Source: Trogon surrucura
Taxonomy: Eukaryota; Chordata; Aves; Trogoniformes; Trogonidae
Assembly: GCA_020746105.1 (NCBI GenBank)
Contig: CM036618.1
Location: 9,680,501 to 9,744,500, forward strand
Direction of reading: 5' to 3'
DNA: 64,000 nt
In this document: positions 46,586 to 60,286 of the stretch, piece after piece
Layout of the letters: each line of letters begins with the position of its first letter
Numbering within the stretch: the first letter of the stretch is position 1
Notes under the pieces: model-generated
The model's database searches: none
Seen by the model: only the letters and a program-made list of their open reading frames with translations
Told to the model about the DNA's origin: nothing
Made by a program: the position numbers and the translations under genes

Positions 46586-49500
46586 GGTAAAATGGGACTG
46601 GACTGTTTTATTTTTGGTAATTTGCCTATAGAATCTCCTTGTAGCTGATCTTCCGGTGATGTGAGAAAGAACTCAATTTATTAATTTTTATTATTTAGAA
46701 ATAAAGGAGAACTCAGTAATAAGGAGAATTTATTATGATGTCATATTTCAGAGACTTCTTTTATAAACCCCAATACTAACATTTGGGTTTAAAATACTAT
46801 GTTTCATGTTTTCTCTTTTATCTGAAAGGGTACTCTTGCCAAGCAAGACAAATCACTCACTTCCATATCCCAGTCAATTACTTCAAGAACTGCTAGAGAG
46901 TTTCACTTCTAAAGAATTAACTTTTTGGCTACCAGAGCTCTCAAAAGTGACAAATTGCCTGGCATGTAGCTTGAAAGATCATGTGGGAAAGTGAAATTTA
47001 GCGCTATTTATGATTTCCTCCCTGGAAAGAATTGATTTTATTTCATTGCTGTAGAAGCTGAACTGTACAGCATGTGTTCCAGGTTCAGCACTTACCACAT
47101 GCTCTTGTTATTAGCTCTAAGGGTAGCACTGGAGCTTGAAGATTATGTTTTTGTGGATTAGCCCTACTTTTTCCTTGGTTCTAGATTAGACTAAGGATAA
47201 ATAAATAACCTAAGTAAGGGATATTATATCATTCCTCTGGGGTTCATGATGGGATATCTAAAGGAAGATAGTTCAGACCTCATGTTCCTTAGGGCAGGAG
47301 CAAAGTCCTTTCAGGTTTTTGCAGGTACTTCCTATAGTATTGATGGATATTCCAAACACAATTGAAGTAGTAATCAAGAAAACAACATTATGTATTACTT
47401 AGTTTAGTTAATCACTAAATATCCTAACATAAATAGCACAAAAAAACCCCCACAAAAAAAGACCAACTCCGAGAAAATCAAACTCAAGCACTCAAACAAT
47501 GTATCAGAATCAAGCAACTGATATTTAACTTTTCCAAAAAATCCATTACACATTTTTTACTATATACCAGCCCTCTTTGGGAGAGAAATACTACAGACTG
47601 ACCTATCTTCTCTGACTGACCAACATCTGATACATCATGTCCAGAAACAGACTTGATAATGATGGTGATAATGATGACATGATGGTATTTGGAAGTAACT
47701 CTACTGAATGCATTCTGAAAAAAAAAATGCCTCTATTTTGTACATACAGTTGGCATTTTTGTAAATGAAACAAACACCTGCACGCCTAAGCGGTCTTAGC
47801 TCATATAAATGCAAAGTTTATGAGTTTGGACATCTGTGTTTGCTAACAGTTGTCACCATAATTTAGAGGGTCTTGGAAAGTGAAGGGTTATGGAATTAAT
47901 CTTGACATATATTTCTGAAAATTAGGGACTTTTTATGTTGACTGTCTGCTACACATCAGTGTGTGCATGTATATTTTATTCAAATGTACAGTATATTAAG
48001 ACAAACTATTATATTTTATACATGGATATTTTTCTATTCGCATAGGTCTAAATTTAATAAGGCGTTTAAATATTTATTTTTTATGCCTTCAGTTACCTCA
48101 TTTGCATATGTTAAATCATTTTCCAAAACAAAGAGACTTTTCTGAATCAGGGCCAGAAAGATACTGTTGTTAGCTATGTTGTTATTTCTTTCTATCGGTT
48201 GATACAATAAAGCATGTGTATTTCCCTAAGGTCACACAAATGTTATTCTATAAAATCCAGTGATGTCATTGGCTGGTTAACTGATTTTCCAGGGAGAATC
48301 AAGAAATGACCATCTCATTAACAAACAAATCCTAGCAGCCAGGATCCACTGGTTTGCCCAGAGGGACGGGAAAGCACACAGACGGAAAAATAAAAACCAA
48401 GCAAACAGAAAATATTGTAGCCAATGACTCCAATCATTGTTCAGACTTCTCCAACCTGTACTTTAAGGTACTTTTAATCTCATCTCTTTTCATTTACAGT
48501 GGTAAGTAAAGCAAATATATAAAATGCTACAGTAGCAGGAGAACAGGTTGTTTTGTTTATTAAGTCAAAGTGAAATGTTGATTTACACTAAGAACATAAA
48601 TAAAGCAAAGGGGAGATGATTACAGCTTTACTTTGGCTGCTCAGATTCTAATAATCTTCTACATGTAATGAGACTGGGGAATGGAGAAGCCTTTTCCTGA
48701 CAATGCTGGCAGCAGGATAACTTCTACACGCTATTGATTTTTCTTCATTGATTGTAATCTTCCTCTTCCTGAGCGTCTGTCTCTGCTGCTCTGACATATT
48801 GAACACTGAATAGTCCTTGAGTAATTCTTGAACAGTTTGGGATCATTTTTATTTTCACAGGACAGTTGAGACCAATGGAGTGATTTATGTGTACTTTGGA
48901 AGGCAAAACAAAACAGCACTGCTCCAGGAATAAACACGGACACAAAGATTTCATTTTTTAAAAAAAAAGCATCCTCCCTCTTCCCTCCTCTCCAACCTCA
49001 CTTTACTTCCACACTCCAATAATTTCATAAGTATCTGCCAAATCGTGTAGAGGAGAACAGTAAAGCATAAGCAGCTCTCACAGCTGTGATTTCAGCCATG
49101 ATTGATGATGAAATACCACTGGAGGGATAGCAGGAAAATGAATATTTATTAATGATATAAAATGCCGCTGGTTTAAAATCCAAAGAGATCCATCATTTTA
49201 CATCCATGAGATGTATGCATTGAAAACGAAATGTTCAATAAAAGGAGCCAAATACCTCAGTCAAAACATAAGTAATTCCAGTGGGCTGCTGATTGAATTC
49301 CTTTCTTATAGTGAGCTAACCATAGTGGTTTTCATAAAGATTTTATTCTCACTTTAGCTACCATTAGGATTACATGAATAGTAGATCATGTAGACCTAAC
49401 CTAGACAAAATTTGCAGTAGCAATAGCTTTAGCATATTATAAAAACACATGGCTATGCACAGCTATCATCCATATAACACTACCATGCAATTTACAATCA

Positions 49501-52500
49501 TTTTCTGTACAGGTAAAGACTCCACAATTGTTTGATGTGTAACAGTTGGCTTTTTCTGCCATGACTTCATTAGCTTTTATTTTATGAAGCTGATAGGTCA
49601 GGTAACCTGTACCACACCCTGACAGGCAGCTTTACATATTCTTTTTTCGCAGTAGAATTTTTCTCTGAATGATCCTAGTCTTTCAGAAATTAGTTAAGGC
49701 AATTTCTGGCTTATCTGATATGCAAAAGAGATTTTTTTTTTTCATTTTGCTTTGCAAAAGAAAGAAAAATTACATAAAAAAATCTTTGTGTCTTTCTCTT
49801 TTGAATGTAGGCCCGATTAGGAAGTATTGTCCTATGTCGTTCCTTTTTTTTTTTCCCTCTGATGTTTTTGCAGCCTGTTATATGGGATGAGCTTGTTCAG
49901 ACAATAAAAAATGTAGCTGCTGTGTTGACAGCAAAGGAGAAATTGACTGATGGAATTCAGCTGCATAATTTAACATACGGCTTTCAAGTCAGGCTGGAAG
50001 TTCCAGAATGTTAAACTTTGGCTAATGGATAGTGCTGAGAAAGGCAGGGCTCAGAGGAAGTCTAAAAATGGATCAAAAGCATACTCATGGCTAAAAATGC
50101 AAACAAAACATTTATTTACTTTTCTTTGGGGAAAGAAAGAAAGAAAAAATAAACGAACAAGCATCTAATTGATAATGTTGGAATTTGGACAGTATGAAAA
50201 ATTGCACATAACTCTATCTAGCAAGAGAAGGATCATTAAATTGTATAAAATTAGGAGCAAGTGCCTAGAGAGCAAGTCATCTCTCCCTTTTTATCAACAT
50301 TGCCCTTATGCCAACTCAACAAAACTTCACCAGCTCAGTGGGTTCAGTGTTTTTATGTGTTCACAGCCCTCAGTTAAAACCACCTACATTTCTCACTCTA
50401 TTTGCTATCATGTTACATGGGATTTATAGTTGCCTAAAAAATGAGCCCGAAGGACAAGGGCAACGAGTGGGTCAAAGAAATGGGAGAAGGGGAAAGAACT
50501 TTGTTAGCTAAACCCCTGGAGAATCAGACATCTCTTGCTGCTCATAGCACAGATGAGCATCTCCCGATGCCAAGATTTGTGAAGAAAGGGTTGGTGCCCC
50601 TTTTGGGATCACAGCCAGGGAGAGAGTGTGGAAGTCCAACTTGTTTACAGACATCTGCTATTTAATGACTTTTTGCCATATAGTCTTATTTCAAAAAGGA
50701 TTTAGGAGTTAAAAGGTTAAAAAGAATAAATTGTTATAGCACCATAAATTATTGTAAAAGCAAATGAGGCATACATGGTTTTGCTTATCCTGAGTGCTGA
50801 GCCAGCATTTTGCCATTGCTGCCTTCCCAAGGTATTCCCAGTAGCGGCAATGTGGAGGATAGATTAGAAGTATCTTGTCTTAAAAACAATCACTCCTGTG
50901 TGAAATACAGTATAAAGTTAGAGCTCATTTTGGGAAGAATAATAACAGTGATCTGTGTTTTCATGTAAGGAGATCAGAACATTTCCTTCGGGCAAGCAAA
51001 AACATATTGTGAGTGTAGGTGAACTGAAAGACACAGAAATCAGCTAATAATCATAATGACAAGTGTTTGGATTAATTTTGTCTAATGCTAGGAATGGAAT
51101 CCAGATTCCTCTTTAAACATCTGAGTTTTAGTTCTGCCTATATGGGCATCTGCTGCCATTTGAAATGCCCTATAGTATCCTTTCTGCTTTCCTGTTCCCT
51201 ATCTGAATAGATAAATATTACTTCGCAGCTCTAAAGTCTTTGGATGCCCAGGTGGGGCTCTTGGAGGTAGCTTCATGAGGGAGCATTCCTTCTTCTTAGC
51301 CTGATAGCTGCAAAGCTACTGTGGTTCCCTATGCCCAGGTGGGATTAGTAGGGAGGCACATGGACACAATCATACACAAAATACAAACAGAGCCAGTCAC
51401 ACACATGTCAACACAAAGAGGAAAGCAAGCACATACTGCAACCTGCATAACCATACTCAACACTCAGGTGTGTGTGAGAAGGAGAGCTGTCCCATCCTGC
51501 TCTGCTTCTCCAGCCAACTGGGGCTGAAGTCTGCTGGTGGGATATAGACACACACAATGTGTGTCTTTTCAGGAGCTGGCCTCAGACATTTAGCCTACTC
51601 AGCAGCTGGTTCCCAAATCACAATGCCTTCCAGTTGCTTATACCTGAACTGAATCCTCAATGCCATGAGGTTCATGGCCAAGATGGCAAGAGCAGGGCCC
51701 AGTCAGATCAGTGCACCCAGTATCTGTTGGCCCCTATTTTCCCACACTTTTCTTCCCCGATACACCTTAGTGTCTCACCTATCCATCTTTGGTCCTTCTC
51801 CTATATGCCACATCACAGGTTTTACACCTTCTCACAGATCCTTAAGCAGCCCACAATAATTTCTACACTAACCTTCCCTTGCCTCTTCCCTTGCCTCCCA
51901 TACTCAGTCCTGTAGTCCTGCAGACAAATATCTTTTTTAGTATGCAAACCACTCGGGGGAGGTCATGAGTCATTTTGGCAGAGTTCAGACTAGGGACAGC
52001 CAATGAAGTCAAGGGTGTTGACACTTAGCTAACTTTTAGGCCTTTAAAGGTATTTAAAACAAATTCTGTCCAAGGAGTCGATTGTATATTGGGGACTGGA
52101 ACACTGGACTGTATTGGGTCTGGTTGGGATGGAGTACAAGTTCCCCACAGCAGCTCTCACAGCGCTGGGCTTTGTATTTGTAACGAGAATGATGGTAGTA
52201 ACAAATCAGCGTTTTGGCTGCTGCTGAATAGTGCTGGCACAGCATCCAGGCTGTCTCTCCAGCATCCCTCTGCTCATCCCCCAAAAGGCCAGAAAGCTGA
52301 GGTGGGCAAAGGTTTGAGAAGGGACAGCTGATCGAAACCGACCAAAGGGGTATTCCATGCCATATGATGTCTGCTCAATAACAAAAGCTAAGAGAAAAGG
52401 GAAAGGTGGGGGAAGGATTTATTATTAAGGTGTTTGCCTTCTGAAGCAACCAACACACATACTGAAGCCTTGCTTCCCAGGAAATCATCTGCTGACTAGA

Positions 52501-52803
52501 AGTAGAGAATAATTCTTTTTGATTTCATTGCTTCCATGTATAATGTTTTCTTTTCCTTATTAAACTATGTGTATCTAGACTCACGAGTTTATAATCTTAT
52601 TTTCTCCCCATGTCCCACTGAGACCATTCTCATGACAGAGCAGCTTGGTGGGTATATGATGGCCAGTTGAGGTTAGCCCACCACAAGGACAAATGATCTT
52701 GGTCCAAGTCACCTGATATGACAAAGAATTGTTTGACAACTGATGAAAGACTGTCACCAGTGTTTCTGGACTTTGGCTCATGCATTGTCCTGTCAATATA
52801 AGA

Positions 52804-52950
52804 CGAAGGAAGGAAGGAAGGAAGGAAGGAAGGAAGGAAGGAAGGAAGGAAGGAAGGAAGGAAGGAAGGAAGGTAGGAAGGAAGGAAGGAAGGAAGGAAG
52901 GAAGGAAGGAAGGAAGGAAGGAAGGAAGGAAGGAAGGAAGGAAGGAAAGG
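52804..52950. repeat. (AAGG)n tetranucleotide microsatellite, ~147 bp
   Basis: About 36 AAGG/GAAG units are interrupted by a single T insertion or substitution near 52874 (AAGGTAGG) and end in AAAGG. The EGRK and FLPS repeat polypeptides that can be read from either strand are artefacts of the repeat. Tracts this long are usually polymorphic and error-prone in assemblies. Confidence 0.98.
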
Positions 52951-55076
52951 ATAGGCATATATCTGAATATGCAGGAGGGTTGAATTGAACTCAATTTCTT
53001 GCATCACCCTGCAGCTGTCTAACTCTGAAAGTATCTAAAGTCACAAAGGAGTCTCCCTGGTCAGCCAGAATTTCCTTCAGATCCATTACGTATTCATAAT
53101 TTGGAAAATCTGTTGAGCACCACCAGGATGAATATCTCAGTTGAGGAACCTGAGGACCTTGGCGGAATCCATGAACCCTAGAAAAGGAAACAGTTATGAG
53201 TTTGGTTTTGAACTCATGTGTCTCAGGGCTTTTCTAACTGCTGAGACACTAATGTGGATTCTTGCGTATTTACAGCTACCCGTGTAAGTTTAAGTCCTTC
53301 AAGTTCTCCTGTCTTAACTGTCTCCGTGGTTTGCTGCCCTTCCAGTCCTCAAACTTATATTCTTGTCTGAAGAATTCAACAGGTAAGATGAAAAGAAATC
53401 CAGCCATTGTACTCTCAGGCACAGATAATAATTTCCTGTCAGCATATTCTTAAGAGAGCAAACTTATTAAAAAAGACACAAGGGGATAGACAACTATACA
53501 GCACGTACACCTGCAAGTACTCTCTTATGTAGCTGTGAGAAGAGGTTGAAACTCCTTATTGACATAGATAATGCCTTCAAAAAGCACCAGAGGGGTAAAT
53601 GTTTCAAGGCATTTCAGCATTTCCAGGAATTAAGCAGAAAAGGAGATGGGCAGTTGATCTGTAAGGGAAATAAATGGTCTTGACGCTAAAGAACTGTAGT
53701 GGGAAATCAGAACACTGAAGTAATTTTTAGCCTGTGCAAAAGATAACTTGGGATAACTTGCTTTGTTGTATCTATACTTTCCCATCTTCTAAAACAATTA
53801 TAACTGAATCAGCTAAGGACAAGTATAAAAGCATATACAGTAGGTTCCAAGATTTAAAGGTATTAATACTTTTTAAACTCTAATGATGAAAATGTGGCTG
53901 TTGTATTTCTCTAGTTTGCACATCATTATGAAACAGCTGATTCCAGTAATCCAGTGGTTAATAATATCAAAAATAAAGCAGCAGAGAAGTGGAAATAATG
54001 AAGCTGGTTAAGATTCTGTTGGTTCTCATAGGGGAAAAAAATGGCTTTATTGTGATTCAAGCAGAGCAGCCAGATTTCAAGTATTTGATACTAGCAGGAA
54101 ATGGGAAATTACCCAGGTTTTTCTCATATTTCTTCTCCAGCATCTTAACTTGGGCACCTTACATCATTCTATGTCATGGGTTCTGACACTTGGTAAATGG
54201 GTTTAAAAACTTTTAAGAAGAAGGAAAAAAGCCCCATAAAGTCTTTTTTTTTGAGTGATTATAATCACAATTTTCAGAAAACAACATCCGTATCCTCAGC
54301 TGATGGTATGTTACAATGGTGTGTCACATCTGGATATATCAACCATATAATATTATTTGACTTGCTGCAGCGCTGCCAATTCGAGGAAAGACACCTTTAA
54401 CTGAGGCAGTATTTCCAAACACATTTCTTCTCCCAGTCTGTAACATGTGCACGTCAGCCTCTTGGGCTCTCTGTTACTCCTTTGGCTGGTGGAGTTATAA
54501 AAATCAGGTTTCAGGAAGGGAATATTCATACTGCTGCCAGACCCTCTAGAATTGGGCCTTGACAGATGTACTTAAACTACCTTTAATCTAGATTTTTTGG
54601 GTAAACTCCCTGGAATTAATGTATAAACACAGTCAGGTTTGGGAATCTGGTATTAAAGTCAATAGTAAAGCTGTGAAAACTACCTGTAGCCAACCCTGTT
54701 GGTGGAGTACTAGAGAATCTCCTCGCCGTTCAGTGTGTGAGGGTTAAACACTTACACTTCGTCACCAGCAAATCAGACTAATCTGGTCAGTGCAGATCCC
54801 TGTATTTGCCAAGTCCCTTTTCTCTAATACGTTTCTTGCTACATGTTGGCTGCCTGCATTTTCTTTGAGGACAGGTAAGAACCATTCATGAGAGCCATTC
54901 CTGGAAGGAACCAGACAAGTAATTTAATAAACTACAAAGGTTGCAACTGCTTTTTAAAGGGAAAGCTTTAGACTGGTTTTGTGAAAATCAGACAACATAG
55001 TTAGTCCTAGATGCCTATTTTGTACCCCCATAGCAAAACCGGTGATTCCTGATGCCATGAAAAGTTTACCCAAAAA
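52951..55076. other. unassigned DNA
   Basis: No gene or repeat recognised. Confidence 0.5.
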
Positions 55077-57322
55077 CACAGAATCACAGAATCACAGAAT
55101 GTTAGAGGTTGGAAGGGACCTTAAAGATCATCTAGTCCAACCCCCCTGCCAGAGCAGGACCACCTACAGTAGAGCGCACAGGAACGTGTCCAGGCGGGTT
55201 TTGAATGTCTCCAAAGAAGGAGATTCCACAACCTCCCTGGGCTGCCTGTGCCAGGGCTCTGTCATCCTCACAGTAAAAAAGTTTTTCCTCATATTTTTAT
55301 GGAACTTTCTGTGTTCCAGCTTCCACCCATTGCCCCTTGTCCTGTTAGTGGATGCCGCTGAGAAGAGCCTGGCTCCATCCTCCTGACATTCCCCCTTGAC
55401 ATATTTATAAACATTAATGAGGTCACCCCTCAGCCTCCTCTTCTCCAAGCTAAAGAGATCCAACTCCTTCAGCCTTTCCTCACAAGGGAGATGTTCCACT
55501 CCCTTCACCATCTTTGTGGCTCTACGCTGGACTCTCTCAAGCAGTTCCCTGTCCTTCTTGAACTGAGGGGCCCAGAACTGGACACAAGATCCCAGATGCG
55601 GCCTCACCAGGGCAGAGCAGAGGGGCAGGAGGACCTCTCTTGACCTACTTGCTACTCCCCTTCTAATACACCCCAGGATGCCATTGGCCTTCTTGGCCAC
55701 GAGAGCACACTGCTGGCTCATGGTCATCCTGCTGCCCACTAGAACCCCCAGGTCCCTTTCCCCTACGCTGCTCTCCAGCAGGGCAGTCCCCAGCCTATAC
55801 TGGCACATGGGGTTATTCTTTCCCAGGTGCAAAACTCTACACTTGCCGCTGTTGAACTTCATCAGATTTCTCCCCATCCAGCCCTCCAGCCTGTCCAGGT
55901 CTCTCTGAATGGCTGCACAGCCTTCTGGTGTGTCAACCACTCCTCCCAATTTTGTATCATCAGCAAACTTGCTGACAACATTCTCTAATCCCTCGTCCAG
56001 ATCATTGATAAATATATTAAACAACACGGACCCGAGCACTGACCCCTGAGGGACCCCACTAGACACAGGCATCCAGCCAGACTCTGCCCCGTTGACTACA
56101 ACTCTCTGGTTTCTTCCCTTCAACCAGTTAGTGACCCACCTCACTACTTGGTCATCCAGATCACACTTCCTCAGTTTACCTATGAGGATGCTGTGGGAGA
56201 CGGTGTCAAAGGCCTTGCTGATGTCCAGGTAGATGACATCCACTGCATGGCCACCATCCATCCACCTAGTTATGTCTTCATAAAAGGCTATCAGGCTGGT
56301 CAAACATGACTTCCCCTTGGCAAAGCCATGCTGACTGCTCCTAATAACCTTCTTATCCTTGATATGCCTAGAGACAGTGTCAAGGATAAGATGTTCCATC
56401 ACCTTTCCAGGGATGGAGGTGAGGCTGACCGGTCTGTAGTTACTCGGGTCATCCTTCCTGCCCTTCTTATAGACTGGAGTGACATTCATTTTCCTCCAGT
56501 CTTCAGGCACTTCACCTGTTACCCACGACTTACCAAAGATGATGGAGAGTGGCCTAGCAATGACTCCTGCCAGCTCCCTCAGCACCCGTGGGTGCATCCC
56601 ATCAGGGCCCATGGATTTATGAATGTTTAAGTGTTCAAATCGATCCTTAACCCACTCCTCATCAATCAGGGCAAACTCCTCCTTTGTCATGACTTCCTCT
56701 GGGGCCACAGGGGACTGAGGCTCCTGAGGGCGATCTCCAACAGTGTAGACAGAGGCAAAGAAGGCATTCAGCAACTCTGCCTTCTTTCTGTCCTCTGTCT
56801 CCAGGGAGGAGACACCTCATTCAACAGAGGGTCTACATTGCCTCTAGTGTTACTTTTGTCAGCAATGTATTTGAAGAAGCCCTTTCTGTTGTCTTTGACC
56901 TCCCTTGCAAGTTTTAACTCCAAGGAGGCCTTAGCTTTTCTGATTGCCTCCCTACACTCCCTGGCAACTGTCCTGTACTCCACCCAAGTGGCCCGCCCTT
57001 CCTTCCACAATTTATACACCCTCCCCTTCCACCTGAGTCTGCCCAGCAGATCCCTGGTTAACCATGCAGGTCTCCTGGATCTCTTTCTTGATTTCCTACA
57101 TGATGGGATGCACTGATCCTGAGCCTCGAAGAAGTGGTCCTTGAATGCCAACCAACTCTCTTGGGTCCCTTTACCTTTCAGCTCCCTGTCCCAAGGGGTT
57201 TCCCCCAGCAATTGCTTGAAGAGGCCAAAGTTGACCCTTCTGAAGTCCAGAGTTGCGATCCTGCTTGGTATTGTTTTTACCGCACAAGATCCTGAACTCC
57301 ACTATCTCATGGTCGCTGTACC
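55077..57322 (-). mobile_element. CR1 retrotransposon, 2.25 kb, 5'-truncated
   Basis: The 3' end lies at the left with two to three ATTCTGTG-type units, then the GTTGGAAGGGACCTTAAAGATC and CCAACCCCCCTGCC blocks. ORF2 is nearly complete from the end of the endonuclease domain (codons for SDHEIVEFRI) to the C-terminus, with two frameshifts (see the ORF entry). The 5' truncation lies within about 15 bp of the equivalent point in the 30.7-33.0 kb copy, although the two belong to different subfamilies. Confidence 0.97.
55164..57310 (-). pseudogene. CR1 ORF2 remnant with two frameshifts
   Basis: The 3' frame (55164-56774, 536 codons) holds the whole reverse transcriptase: [11 protein letters not shown] (residues 97-107 of this frame), [39 protein letters not shown] (182-190), [11 protein letters not shown] (238-248), the catalytic FADD (270-273) and the C-terminus ending FLCALL. 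Upstream, the frame carrying WLAFKDHFFEAQDQ... KDNRKGFFKYIADKSNTRGN (56768-57211) is offset. Compared with the 30.7 kb copy, the sequence around 56.79 kb has a net change of two bases. A second shift lies near 57.27 kb, between GKNN and RIATLDF. The catalytic core is intact in sequence, but the protein could not be made as one piece and lacks the endonuclease. Confidence 0.95.
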
Positions 57323-58381
57323 CACAATCTATTATTTAAGGAGTATTTAATCAATGATTTAAATATTTTCAAAAAAATGATCTTCAAGATAATCACACAG
57401 TCTTAAAGTTTAGGATGTATATTATCTGTCATTCAAGTGAAAAACTGTTAAATCAGTTCTGGAAGCAGAATGAAACAACAGAATTTAAGTGACGGAGATG
57501 AATTGCTGAGAGTAAGCAGTCATGTTGAAAAGTCCTCACTAATCCAGATGATGACAGATAAACCAGACCACTTGGTGTATGATGAATACAGTCTGCATTC
57601 TAGCTCTTAATTAACACAGTGAAAATACAGGAAAGGTTGACATCCACTCGCGGTAAGATTCATCTCACCTTACTTCAGATACCTACAAAGCGGTCGTCTG
57701 CAACTAAATGACTGTCTAGACTCCTTTAGTTGATGGAGAGGAATAGAGACTTCTAGAGTTTTTTCATTTCGTCTGCTTTCCTACACTAAGATAAGATTAG
57801 CTGAGCTCTAGATGCAGCAATTTCTCTTCATCAGGTATGAAAGGAGCATATTCACTGGCACCATTGATGCACTGTAGGCATTTGTATTTAGCCAGATGAG
57901 TCATGCTGATCGAGTCTGTATGACTTTAACTGTTTCCCATCCTTTCTGATGTAGAATTATTTTTACTTGCATTGACAGTGTAAGATAATTTCATGTCAGA
58001 AAGGTGTATCCATATCAATACACAAGGGCCAAGTCAGCCAGCATTTAAAAGGGGAGGATTCTGCACTCTTCACTGTTAGAGTTCTTTCTGCTTCAGAGAC
58101 ATCAAAATAACAGGAGGAAATTACTGTATTTTTTGACCTTTATTACTAACAAATCAGATGGTTACAGTAAGACAAAAACAAAATGTATCTTCAATGTATT
58201 CCCAATCAAATTTGGAAATCTTGACATTTAAGGAAATTGCATTTCATTTCCATGCCACTGTTCTAAAGGTGCAGGTGAAAATTCTCTATTTTATTTTTAA
58301 ATCAGAAGGCAGTACCTTGAAAACGTATTTCAAGCAAGGTTAGTTTTGCATCTAAATATGTAAAATAGCAAAAGCTGTTAT
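57323..58381. other. unassigned DNA
   Basis: No gene or repeat recognised. Confidence 0.5.
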
Positions 58382-58852
58382 CATAGACTCACAGAACCAC
58401 AGAATGGTTTAGATTGGAAGGAAGCTTTAAAGACCATCTAGTCCAACCACACTGCAGTGACTAGGGACTTCTCTAGATAGATTACATTGGTCAGAGCCCC
58501 ATCCAAACAGACTTTGAGTGTTTCCAGGGATGTGGCTTTTATCACCGCTCTAGGCAACCTGTTCCAGTGTCTCACCACCTTTATAGTAAAAGTTTCTTCC
58601 AAGTTTCTAACCTATATCTGCTTCTTTTAGTTTGAAACCATTATCCTTTGTTCTATCACTACACTTCCTGATAGAAAGTCCCTCCCCAGCTTTCTTGTAG
58701 CCCCCTTTAAGTACTGGAAGTCCTCTATAAGCTCTCCCAAGAGCTTCCTGTTCCCCAAGCTGAACAACCCAAATTCTCTCATCCTCTCATCATAGACCAG
58801 GTGCTCTAGCCCCCGATAATCTTTGTGACTTCCTCAGGACCCACTCAAGCAC
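58382..58852 (-). mobile_element. CR1 fragment, old subfamily, about 470 bp
   Basis: The tail CATAGACTCACAGAACCACAG is followed by TTTAGATTGGAAGGAAGC, CATCTAGTCCAACC and GCAACCTGTTCCAGTGTCTCACCACC. Degraded ORF2 C-terminal coding follows (CTGTTCCCCAAGCTGAACAACCCAAATTCTCTC). No usable frame remains. Its divergence from the young copies marks it as one of the oldest CR1 pieces in the window. Confidence 0.93.
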
Positions 58853-60286
58853 ACACTACTCCAGTCACATGACTCAAAGCAGCAAAAATGTGGGATTCAG
58901 AGCTGAGGCTTTGGCAATTGGTCAATGCCTGCATTATCATTGCTAGACAAACCTCATCCTGACCAACCTATATGTGAATTATAATAGCATCTTTCATTAT
59001 ATAAGCATATTTTTTTGCTTTTTTTTACAAGACTTTTTTCTTTCTCCTCCATATATTGCATACGATGTTTTGTTTCAAAGACACTGAAAAATCTGGCATT
59101 TGCTAGCTTTCATGAATCTTCTTGAGAATTTTTAAGACAACCTGAGCATCTAATAATTAATAAAAAATATCCTGGAAATTTTAATTAATGCTGTCCAGGA
59201 CCTCCAAGTTTCCTTAATACTAATGTGAGCAGTATATATTCAGCCCACTCCTCCTCTGTTAAACTTATGCCATATATACCTGTGCCTCAAAGGACAGTCT
59301 GCAGTCATCATCATAACCAAGTTCATAAATAGACATTTTTTTTTTATTTGTTGGAATCCTCAGTTTTACATTTTTGACTGAATGAATGACATTTCCAGAA
59401 TTTCACTTCTGAGTGTTGGTTATGACAGAGGCTTCTTCAGAAAGTGAGATGACTCTTGCTCTGTCCCCTCAGATCAGCAGGGCCAAGCTAAAATGTTTCC
59501 GATTTCTTCTTCCTCTATGGTGAATAGAGGTGGTTAGTAGGAAGATGACAATTATAGCTACCTTATGGACAGATATTTTATTTTAATGCTTGCAATTTAG
59601 CCAGATGCCATGGTATAAATAACACCATGAACAAACAACTATAACAACACTAATGACCTTGTGAGACAGTTTGCAAAACGCAAGGAATTTAACTGTGTTC
59701 CCTTTCAGTCTTTTTAAGAAACTGCATTTACCTTCCTCCTGTGAGTGAAGGGAGACAACAAGTGTGTTCTTTACAGGCTGCCAGGACCCTCATGGGATGT
59801 AAAAAATTGTGCATAATGGAGCTGTCAGGAAATTTTCATATTTAGACAAGAAGCTGACATAGTATTGGCTTTTTGCCAATTTTTAAGAATTCTGTCATTT
59901 AGAAGGTGAAAAGTACGTTTTTTTTTTCTTTATGTCCAAAGGTTTTTCTCTTTCTTGAACAAACATCACCCTTTGCATTTTAATTCAACTGGAAAAAAAG
60001 TCCAACACACGGAGGACAAAAACATCCAATACTTTTCCCGAGACAATACAAACGCAAAAGCTCTTTCTCCTCCAAGCTCTCTGTGAGCCACAGCAGAAAA
60101 AAAGTGCCATGCACCTTTCGTTACCAGTATGCTGCAGAAATGGTTGGTATATTTATACTGCTTAGCCCTCACCTATCTACCACGACTTTAAAGCAAAATA
60201 AATATTGCAAGCATTTTTCATATTAAGGGGCTACAGGACTGCTCTGGGACTCCTTGCAGTCATACTACTGAATGTTATTATTAATT
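58853..60286. other. unassigned AT-rich DNA
   Basis: No gene or repeat recognised. Confidence 0.5.

Larger units (their letters stand above)
42958..52803. other. longest repeat-poor stretch (9.8 kb), no gene assigned
   Basis: No CR1 or LTR was seen. Open frames reach 115 codons (minus strand, 43807-44154) without recognisable domains. Three items deserve note: an exon-like segment near 46.5 kb (listed separately), a 32-bp alternating purine-pyrimidine tract at 45354-45385, and 48.2-50.0 kb, which lacks repeats entirely and has a texture reminiscent of conserved noncoding DNA. That last remark is impression only and cannot be tested without alignment. The AT-rich composition fits intergenic or intronic DNA. 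Confidence 0.45.

Noticed and set aside
52581..53007. Long FLPS-repeat and EGRK-repeat polypeptides
   Set aside because: They are read-through of the tetranucleotide microsatellite in several frames.
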